Of a DNA stretch of 37,255 nt, positions 31,938-37,255 are shown in pieces. The stretch comes from Candidatus Woesearchaeota archaeon (GTDB lineage Archaea > Nanobdellota > Nanobdellia > Woesearchaeales > JAGWAF01): positions 1 to 37,255 of the forward strand of contig JAGVYP010000038.1 in assembly GCA_018303205.1 (NCBI GenBank), given 5' to 3'. How positions within the stretch are numbered: position 1 is the first letter of the stretch; every line of letters begins with the position of its first letter. Position numbers and translations under genes: made by a program. The notes beneath the pieces are model-generated. The model did no database searches, was not told where the DNA came from, and saw only the letters and a list, made by a program, of their open reading frames with translations.

Positions 31938-33173
31938 ATGCCACTCATCGCAGACTTACACGTGCATGGAGCTTATGCAGGTGCATGTAGCAAAGATCTT
32001 TCTATCGCTAACTTATCCAAATGGGCAAAAGTAAAAGGCATTGATGTTCTGGGAACTGGAGACTTTACCCATCCTAAATGGTTTGAACACCTCTCTCAAG
32101 AGTTGAAAGAAGATGAACAAGGTGTTCTTCATTCAAGTACTGGACAAAAATTTATGTGGACAACAGAAATCTCTCTTATTTATTCTCAAGATGGAAAAGG
32201 AAGAAGAGTACATCTTGTCATGCTTGCACCAAACAAAGAAGTTGTCAAACAAATTACTGATCAATTGCTCAAATGGGGGAGAGTAGATTATGACGGAAGA
32301 CCTATCTTTGGAAAAAGTTGTATCGAATTTACAGAAACCATGATGAACATTTCAAAAGATATTGAACTCATACCTGCACATGCATGGACACCTTGGTTTA
32401 GTTTGTTTGGAAGCAATTCAGGATTTGATTCTTTGAAAGATTGCTTTGCCGAAAAAAGCAAATATATTCACGCAATAGAAACAGGACTTAGCAGTGATCC
32501 ACCCATGAACCGGAGATTATCACAATTAGATAATATTAATCTTGTTTCCTTTTCAGACTTACATTCCTATTGGCCTTGGAGAATAGGACGCGAAGCAACA
32601 TTGTTTGATGTTGACTTAACTTATAAAAATGTCATTGAAGCAATCCGTACAGGAAAAGGATTGCATTCAACACTCGAAGTTGACCCACCCTACGGAAAAT
32701 ATCACATCGACGGGCATCGCAATTGCAAATTTTCTTGTGATGCTTCTCAAACAAAAAAATTAAACGGCATTTGTCCTGTTTGCAAAAAACCGTTAACTAT
32801 AGGCGTTGCTTATAGAGTAGAAGAACTTGCTGATAGACCTGCAGGATTTGTTAAAAAAAATGCAAAACCTTTTATTAAGTTAATGCCTTTGCATGAAATA
32901 CTCTCTTTTATGATGCAGAAAAACTTAGCTACCAAAGCAGTTTGGGCAGAATACAACAAAATAATGGCCGGAGGAAAAAATGAGTTTGATATTCTTCTGC
33001 ATACTTCAAAACAACAACTTGAAACATTAACACATCCGAAAATTGTAGAAGCAATCCTTGAAAATAGGGACGGAAAAATTGTTATTACAGAAGCAGGATA
33101 CGATGGAGAATACGGCAAACCTTCTTTTGGAGTTGAACCTATTGCTGAAAAACAACGAAAACTATTTGAATAA
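31938..33173 (+). CDS. PHP-domain endonuclease Q-like DNA repair enzyme
   Basis: 411 aa. The PHP N-terminal metal motif is DLHVHGAYAGA (Asp6, His8, His10). Further PHP positions are GTGDFTHP, ELIPAHAWTPWF, HAIETGLSSDP and SFSDLHSYWPWRIG. A zinc-finger segment follows, with HRNCKFSCDAS and GICPVCKK (four cysteines, about 258-284), then a C-terminal region. This order and length match archaeal EndoQ, which cuts DNA 5' of deaminated bases and some other lesions. TTTATAAC at 31911-31918 places transcription start near the ATG, so the message is nearly leaderless. It stands alone between divergent and convergent neighbours. Confidence 0.85.
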   Translation: MPLIADLHVHGAYAGACSKDLSIANLSKWAKVKGIDVLGTGDFTHPKWFEHLSQELKEDEQGVLHSSTGQKFMWTTEISLIYSQDGKGRRVHLVMLAPNKEVVKQITDQLLKWGRVDYDGRPIFGKSCIEFTETMMNISKDIELIPAHAWTPWFSLFGSNSGFDSLKDCFAEKSKYIHAIETGLSSDPPMNRRLSQLDNINLVSFSDLHSYWPWRIGREATLFDVDLTYKNVIEAIRTGKGLHSTLEVDPPYGKYHIDGHRNCKFSCDASQTKKLNGICPVCKKPLTIGVAYRVEELADRPAGFVKKNAKPFIKLMPLHEILSFMMQKNLATKAVWAEYNKIMAGGKNEFDILLHTSKQQLETLTHPKIVEAILENRDGKIVITEAGYDGEYGKPSFGVEPIAEKQRKLFE

Positions 33174-33214
33174 GAACACTCTTTTGAAAGATGAAGAAAA
33201 ATTTAAAAGAAAAA

Positions 33215-33328
33215 TCAATAAAGATCTTTATTTTTTATTATCTTTCCATATTTGTCAAATAGCTTGTTAAAAACAATTTGTTCTCCAAATATTTTCCTTA
33301 ACTTATGCTTGAGCTCTTCTGGATTCAT
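33215..33328 (-). CDS. Possible 37-aa protein overlapping the nucleotidyltransferase end
   Basis: A 37-codon frame, starting MNPEELKHKLRKIFGEQ and ending IIKNKDLY. It overlaps the last 26 bp of the upstream gene in another frame. The composition is that of a helical, basic, soluble peptide rather than random AT-rich noise, and GAGGTAAAAG just before the ATG resembles a ribosome binding site. Coupled translation with the nucleotidyltransferase is plausible. It may still be chance. Confidence 0.35.
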   Translation of the reverse strand: MNPEELKHKLRKIFGEQIVFNKLFDKYGKIIKNKDLY

Positions 33329-34163
33329 CTTTTACCTCGTTTAATAGGTTGATATAAATAAGAAGGTTATCATGTGCTTTGAATTCTTTAACATCTTCTT
33401 TCATGCTTTTAATAAATGGAACCAATTCATTGTATAAGTACTTTGGTCTATATAATGTTATCAAAAGCTCTTTAGCCATAGTATTTATGATTCGTATTTT
33501 TTCTTCTTTCTTTTTGTTTTTTATCTCTTTGAATTTCTGATATACTTCGTTCGCATCTAAAATCGTATTTTTTACGTGTTTATAATACTCAAATAGCACA
33601 TCTCTTATCGCTTTTTGATCGTCATTGTCTAAGATTTCATTAATAGCTAATTCATAAGCAAAGATAAGAGTATGCATACCTTGTCTTTTGATAACAGGTC
33701 TTTTTAATATCAAATCGCAATTAGCAACAGAGTACTTTGCTGCAGAGTAGAATAGAGATTTTTTCAGATCTTCTTCTGTAATACAGATGAATTGTTTCTT
33801 TCCTTGCCTGTATTGCTTTCTTTTTTTACTGATAATGAATATATCAATGTCATTGTATTTTTCTGCAAATAAAAAAGAACCGCTAATGAACGCTTTTTCT
33901 TTGTTTATTTCTTTTAGCATTTGTTTTGCTTGCTCTATTCTTTCAGGGATCATGTTACTTCCTTTGATGTACCATCCTTCTTTGAAAAAGTTTAAGGGTT
34001 CTATTTTCTTTTTTATTGCTGAATACAGATACGTTTGTTCTGTTTTAGTAAGACTTTCTTTTTTCAACCATTTTTCCATAATATTAACCTGCTTAACAGT
34101 AAACAAAGCAGGTATGAACTGCTCTTTGTTTTCTACTATAGTTTTACATATATTTTCATTCAT
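33303..34163 (-). CDS. Nucleotidyltransferase-like protein
   Basis: 286 aa. A pol-beta-type motif AFISGSFLFAEKYNDIDIFII (Gly95, Ser96, Asp105, Asp107) lies in the middle. It is preceded by about 85 residues that look like a winged-helix head (FTVKQVNIMEKWLKK, SLTKTEQTYLYSAI), suggesting DNA binding. A helical Lys-rich C-terminal half follows. Proteins of this layout are often stand-alone regulators or toxin-antitoxin parts; the substrate is unknown. TTTATAAA at 34187-34194 is centred about 27 bp from the ATG, so the gene is predicted leaderless, and that box lies inside the opposite gene's 5' end. Confidence 0.7.
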   Translation of the reverse strand: MNENICKTIVENKEQFIPALFTVKQVNIMEKWLKKESLTKTEQTYLYSAIKKKIEPLNFFKEGWYIKGSNMIPERIEQAKQMLKEINKEKAFISGSFLFAEKYNDIDIFIISKKRKQYRQGKKQFICITEEDLKKSLFYSAAKYSVANCDLILKRPVIKRQGMHTLIFAYELAINEILDNDDQKAIRDVLFEYYKHVKNTILDANEVYQKFKEIKNKKKEEKIRIINTMAKELLITLYRPKYLYNELVPFIKSMKEDVKEFKAHDNLLIYINLLNEVKDESRRAQA

Positions 34164-34179
34164 ATATACTTATAATTAT

Positions 34180-34764
34180 ATGTTTATTTATAAAGCTTTT
34201 GTTTTTTATGCTATCATCGGATTTCGTCTTGGTCTCACTCTAGAAGAAATAGCTCTCTTGACAAATGAAGAAATTGAAGATCATCTTCTTCACTCAAAAT
34301 TTTTTGACAAAAATGAAATTGCAAAAAGAAAAGAGGGATTTTTGCTATTGCAAATAGGCAATACAACTTCTCTTTTCTCAGGAAATGAAGCGCATCAGAA
34401 AGCAAAGGAATTACAACTTGTACCAGAAATTCCTCAACTTACTTCTTTATCGGGATCTACTGCTTCACCTGGCAATATGCAAGGCATTGCAAAAGTAATT
34501 TACACCAATAAAGATTTGCATAAGATCAAAAAAGGAGATATTGTTATTACAACCATGACCAGGCAGGATTTTATTCCTTACCTTCGAGAAGTTTGCGCAT
34601 TAGTCACTGATGAAGGAGGCATAGGTTCCCATGCTGCAATTATCGCAAGAGAAATAGGATTGCCCTGCATTGTTGGCATAAAATTTGGAACTCAAGTCAT
34701 CAAAGACGGTGATCTTATTGCTCTAGATACAGAGAAAGGAATCGTAAACATTTTGAAACGCTAA
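34180..34764 (+). CDS. Phosphohistidine (PEP-utilising mobile) domain protein, N-terminally shortened
   Basis: 194 aa from the first ATG, but the start is uncertain. Residues about 90-192 are the mobile phosphohistidine domain of PEP synthase-like enzymes: GSTASPGNMQGIAKVI, GDIVITTMTRQDFIP, and VTDEGGIGSHAAIIAREIG with the phosphoacceptor His151, then GLPCIVG and LDTEKGIVNIL. Residues 10-60 (GLTLEEIALLTNEEI, IAKRKEGFLLLQIG) resemble the segment before this domain in larger archaeal proteins. The ATP-grasp and N-terminal parts are absent. No promoter fits upstream, because the 16-bp gap to the divergent gene is too short. It may be a 5'-truncated remnant or a stand-alone swivelling domain. Confidence 0.6.
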   Translation: MFIYKAFVFYAIIGFRLGLTLEEIALLTNEEIEDHLLHSKFFDKNEIAKRKEGFLLLQIGNTTSLFSGNEAHQKAKELQLVPEIPQLTSLSGSTASPGNMQGIAKVIYTNKDLHKIKKGDIVITTMTRQDFIPYLREVCALVTDEGGIGSHAAIIAREIGLPCIVGIKFGTQVIKDGDLIALDTEKGIVNILKR

Positions 34765-34899
34765 AAATTCTACCATTCTTTGAATGGTGGTTTACTTCGT
34801 AAACCACGAAGGAATATGTGGAATTTTGGCGTGCTCAAAAACCATTATTGATCGTGGCATGTCGCTACATGCCACCAATCTATGATTGGTGGTTTTTGA
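34764..34899. terminator. Tandem hairpins between convergent genes
   Basis: Two strong hairpins fill the gap between convergent genes. The first has GTGGTTTAC-TTC-GTAAACCAC (34787-34807) inside an AAAATTC/GAATTTT outer pair. The second has TCAAAAACCA/TGGTTTTTGA (34835-34844 with 34890-34899) enclosing GTGGCATGT-CGCT-ACATGCCAC (34854-34875). The outer part of the second recurs, without the inner hairpin, at 5258-5281. They may end transcription from both sides, but the second also behaves as a dispersed repeat. Confidence 0.5.
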
Positions 34900-34916
34900 C
34901 AAGATCAAAGTGAATT

Positions 34917-36116
34917 TCACTCAAACGCTCCCGCAGTAAACACTGGTGCCCTATTTCTTTCTTTTACTTCAATGGTTAAAATATGTTTTACAACGTCTTT
35001 GCCATCACTTGCAGAAATGAAAACAGTATGGGTTCCTGCATCAGTATAATCAGTTTCTCTAGTCTTTGTTTTCATCCAACCGTCATAAGAAACTAAGACT
35101 TCATCCTCATCAGGATCTGAAATAAGAAAATCGTCTAAGGTAACTGTCTCTCCTTCTATAACAATGATCTCTTCAGGGCCTGTAATGACAGGAGGTTGGT
35201 TAGTGCTCTGTACAACAATAATAAGTTCTTCTTGATCTTGTAATGTTCCGTCACTTGCTGTAATCGTTGCTCTATACGTTTTCGCATCTCCTTTTTTTGT
35301 TTGCCAAGTACATTGAGGTGTTAAAGGAAGTCCACATTGTATGCTTACTTTGTCACCATCAGGATCTGTAGCAGTAGGTTCAACAATAAGGTTGTCATAC
35401 TCTTTTATGGTGACAGGCTCTAATGCTTGCAACATAGGAGCTCTATTCTGATTTCCTACAATGATTTTTACATCTTTTTTCACTTCATGGATTCCATCAC
35501 TTACGGTTATAGTAACCACATGAATGCCTGCATCATTCTCTGTAGTTTGATATTGAGGAGTACTAATCCAACCGGTGTAGGTTACCTTTAATGGATCCTG
35601 ATCATCATCTGAAATAATAGGAGTAATCTCTACTCTTTCCCCTTCTTTTACCCTGATGTCAGCAAGATCAGCAAGGTACGGAGGTTTATTTTTTCCTTCA
35701 ACGATAATAAGAAGTTCCTGTTCTACTCTACTTTTTCCATCTGATGCTACTATTTTTACTCGGTATGCTCCAGCATCACCTTCTTTAGTCTGCCACATTC
35801 CCTGCTCATTCAGAGGAGAAGTAAAAGCATACTGGATAGGATCTCCATCAGGATCTGTAGCACGAAGATTTGGAAAAGAAACTAACTCTCCTTCTTTAAC
35901 GATCTTTCTAGGAAGATCAGCAGCTTCTTCTGGAATAGCTATCTCTGTTTCAGGAAGATCTTTTATGCTTGTTGAGAACGTAGGAGAGATATCTTTCAAC
36001 ACACGCTCTTCATCACCCGCGTGCAAGGGTGCATCACTCACTACCTCTCCCGTAGGTGTTTGCACTATACAGGATGTTAAAAAGAATACCATCATCAAAA
36101 ATATCCATCGCTTCAT
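34917..36116 (-). CDS. Lipoprotein with four cadherin/Ig-like repeats
   Basis: 399 aa from the ATG at 36116 (an upstream in-frame GTG adds only a charged head before the signal). The signal peptide ends in the lipobox-like FFLTSC, so Cys16 is likely lipid-modified and the protein tethered outside the cell. After a spacer, four repeats of about 80-85 residues start near 64, 141, 224 and 308. They have the pattern VKEGE, ATDPDGD, T..GDAG.Y.V.I..SDG and an N.PP linker, typical of cadherin-like/Ig-fold repeats with Ca-binding acidic turns. It is probably a cell-surface binding protein. It follows the DUF1461 gene by 33 bp and may share its transcript. Confidence 0.82.
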   Translation of the reverse strand: MKRWIFLMMVFFLTSCIVQTPTGEVVSDAPLHAGDEERVLKDISPTFSTSIKDLPETEIAIPEEAADLPRKIVKEGELVSFPNLRATDPDGDPIQYAFTSPLNEQGMWQTKEGDAGAYRVKIVASDGKSRVEQELLIIVEGKNKPPYLADLADIRVKEGERVEITPIISDDDQDPLKVTYTGWISTPQYQTTENDAGIHVVTITVSDGIHEVKKDVKIIVGNQNRAPMLQALEPVTIKEYDNLIVEPTATDPDGDKVSIQCGLPLTPQCTWQTKKGDAKTYRATITASDGTLQDQEELIIVVQSTNQPPVITGPEEIIVIEGETVTLDDFLISDPDEDEVLVSYDGWMKTKTRETDYTDAGTHTVFISASDGKDVVKHILTIEVKERNRAPVFTAGAFE

Positions 36117-36149
36117 TGCACGCCTCTTTCTCACACGATTTTTTCAGTC

Positions 36150-36755
36150 CTATTTAAATTTTTTGACGAAAAATCCTATCACGAGAGCACCTAATCCAAA
36201 AAGATACGTTCTTTGAAGTATTGCCATCGCAAAATCATTAAAAAAACTTTGAGGATACACCCTAATCAGTAGTGCATCAGCGTCAAAAAGAAAGGTTCCA
36301 CTCTTAAAAAAGAGCTCATGAAACTTCATAAACAAAGGATCAAAAGGAATAATAAAAAAAAGAAGAGGAAAAACCCAGATCACTATAGCACTAGAAACCA
36401 GTATGATTGTCCTTTCTTCTTTTTTTACGCGTATCAAAGCAAAAAGTGAAAGAAAAGAACATAATAATGCAAGCAAAACAACAAAGTTTATGCGGATCTT
36501 TACATCCCTCATATGCTCTGCTTCTTTTTGGGATAGCCCCTCGTGCGCTAGGGTTGTTTTGTAGTTTGCATCAAAAAAATATTCGTGTATTGCGTTATTC
36601 AAAGGTTTTGCAATCGTTGCATTTACATCATTCTTTTGCTGTACAGATTCCCAAAAAGAAAGATCATAAGCAAGAGTAGCAAAACTCACGAGAAGAAGAG
36701 TCATGGACAAGAGAAGAGTCAACAAAGGTATCTTTGCTCTCAAAAACAAGTTCAT
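36150..36755 (-). CDS. TIGR01906/DUF1461 integral membrane protein
   Basis: 201 aa from the ATG at 36755 (AAGAAGAAG before it). A first helix lies at about 12-34. An external loop has HEYFF and a conserved HMRDVKIRINFV (compare H.lRDVK). Helices follow at about 90-107 and 117-137. The family hallmark is IPFDPLFMKFHELFFKSGTFLF and LLIRVYPQSFFNDFA. A final helix precedes a KK tail. The family is widespread and of unknown function, sometimes beside lipoprotein genes, as here. The identification rests on the FHELFF and YPQSFF motifs. Confidence 0.8.
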   Translation of the reverse strand: MNLFLRAKIPLLTLLLSMTLLLVSFATLAYDLSFWESVQQKNDVNATIAKPLNNAIHEYFFDANYKTTLAHEGLSQKEAEHMRDVKIRINFVVLLALLCSFLSLFALIRVKKEERTIILVSSAIVIWVFPLLFFIIPFDPLFMKFHELFFKSGTFLFDADALLIRVYPQSFFNDFAMAILQRTYLFGLGALVIGFFVKKFK

Positions 36756-36801
36756 TCTTCTTCTTTCTTTTTTCAAACATAAAAAGGTTTCTAAAGTATG
36801 G

Positions 36802-37018
36802 GCCCTGTCCTAAATGTCGGTTAGCAGCATAAGGTCGAGTGTGTAAACAAAAAAGATAAACAGTGACAAAGGGGATGCTCCAGACGGGAAACGCGTAAAA
36901 ATCGTGTATTTTTAGCGTGCCAAAAATCCTTGATTTTTGTGCATGTCACTCATCAACAAAAAGAAGAACTACACGAGAAGCTGCTAACCCGAACGTTAGT
37001 GAGATTTAGGACAGAGCC
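36802..37018 (-). repeat. Structured intergenic element, copy D
   Basis: 217 bp, in minus-strand orientation relative to copies A-C. The outer stem GCCCTGTCCTAAAT/ATTTAGGACAGAGC (36802-36815, 37004-37017) has one mismatch. The inner stem GGTTAGCAGC/GCTGCTAACC (36819-36828, 36980-36989) is perfect and unrelated in sequence to the stems of A-C. The adjoining conserved segments are TTCTCGTGTAGTT and CACTCGACCTTA, and GGAGCATCCCC is again present in the centre. It shares GCACAAAAATCAAGGATTTT with half copy E. Nothing else is seen in 36756-37134. Confidence 0.78.
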
Positions 37019-37134
37019 TAAAGTATGATCCTTTTACCTCTTTAGGATACGTCTTGTTTTCATTTATCTTCTCTTTTTTTATAAAAAATGAATCAAACAA
37101 AAATACAACAAAGAGACGATAAAAAAAATAATTA

Positions 37135-37255
37135 TTAAAAGAACTTAGCTGGTAAACCTGCAAAGTATGCTCCTGCAACTCCTAGCGCAGTTAGCATCAC
37201 AAAAAGAAGGATGATCATCCATACTGCACGAGCTGTGGAAAGTGCATGCAATTTT
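37135..37255 (-). CDS. C-terminal end of a membrane protein (partial)
   Basis: An open frame enters from the right edge and ends at TAA (37135-37137). The visible 39 residues include a short amphipathic stretch (KLHALSTARA), a membrane helix (about VWMIILLFVMLTALGVAGAY) and the tail FAGLPAKFF. The unbroken frame and the realistic helix make a real gene likely. The start and the rest of the protein lie outside the window, so the function cannot be told. Confidence 0.6.
   Translation of the reverse strand, partial: KLHALSTARAVWMIILLFVMLTALGVAGAYFAGLPAKFF

Noticed and set aside
33787-34179. Upstream extension of the phosphohistidine-domain frame
   Set aside because: It runs antisense through the nucleotidyltransferase gene, whose codon use and GS...DID motif show that the minus strand is coding there.

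Overview
The window looks like part of the chromosome of a small-genome archaeon, most likely from the DPANN radiation (Woesearchaeota/Pacearchaeota-like). The evidence is an archaeal exosome superoperon (RNase P Pop5, proteasome alpha, Rrp4, Rrp41, Rrp42, then RNA polymerase Rpo6), archaeal-type triosephosphate isomerase, phosphoglycerate kinase and aldolase, an endonuclease Q-like PHP enzyme, a DUF357 protein, TATA boxes about 26 bp from the start codons of leaderless genes, GGTGA-type ribosome binding sites, and AT-rich, lysine- and isoleucine-rich coding sequence. The exact lineage is inferred and cannot be fixed from this sequence alone.

Layout. 1-272 is a perfect 69-bp inverted repeat that reaches the window edge. 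295-3751 (minus) holds three secreted or membrane-anchored surface proteins. 4027-5142 is an RNA m5U methyltransferase, followed by a hairpin-rich gene-free stretch (5143-5619). 5620-7207 (minus) is a three-gene operon: membrane protein, flavin-reductase-like protein, coiled coil. 7302-8684 is a divergent pair, a methyltransferase and a DegT-like PLP enzyme, sharing one symmetric TATA box. 8770-13981 (minus) is a gluconeogenic/glycolytic cluster, fbp-fba-gap-pgk-tpiA, in which gap carries an internal deletion and a frame change. 14048-15065 is a complete IS element. 15623-23343 (plus) is a six-gene MoxR/von Willebrand-factor-A (Bat-like) locus. 23511-24577 pairs a nucleotidyltransferase with a DUF357 protein. 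25198-28711 is the exosome/proteasome/RNase P operon. 28907-30740 has an FHA-like protein and a NOG1-like GTPase. 30834-30944 is an unusual class II tRNA gene with a T-loop insertion. 31166-34764 holds a membrane protein, EndoQ, a nucleotidyltransferase and a shortened phosphohistidine-domain protein. 34917-37255 holds a repeat lipoprotein, a DUF1461 membrane protein and the tail of another membrane protein.

How the parts work together. The five enzymes from fructose bisphosphatase to triosephosphate isomerase form one metabolic block, apparently read from a promoter with a 17-bp palindrome at the predicted transcription start. The exosome block couples RNA processing and decay, RNase P, the proteasome and transcription. 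The MoxR-VWA block is probably a membrane-anchored AAA+ chaperone system.

The most unusual signal is a family of intergenic GC-richer elements (9539-9666, 11956-12075, 15295-15525, 36802-37018, and a half copy at 15111-15171). Their terminal stems differ between copies but stay self-complementary, while the segments just inside the stems are conserved. This is the signature of a structured RNA or a palindrome-dependent mobile element. Other points of interest are the tRNA with its duplicated anticodon arm, the damaged gap gene, and several promoter-centred palindromes.
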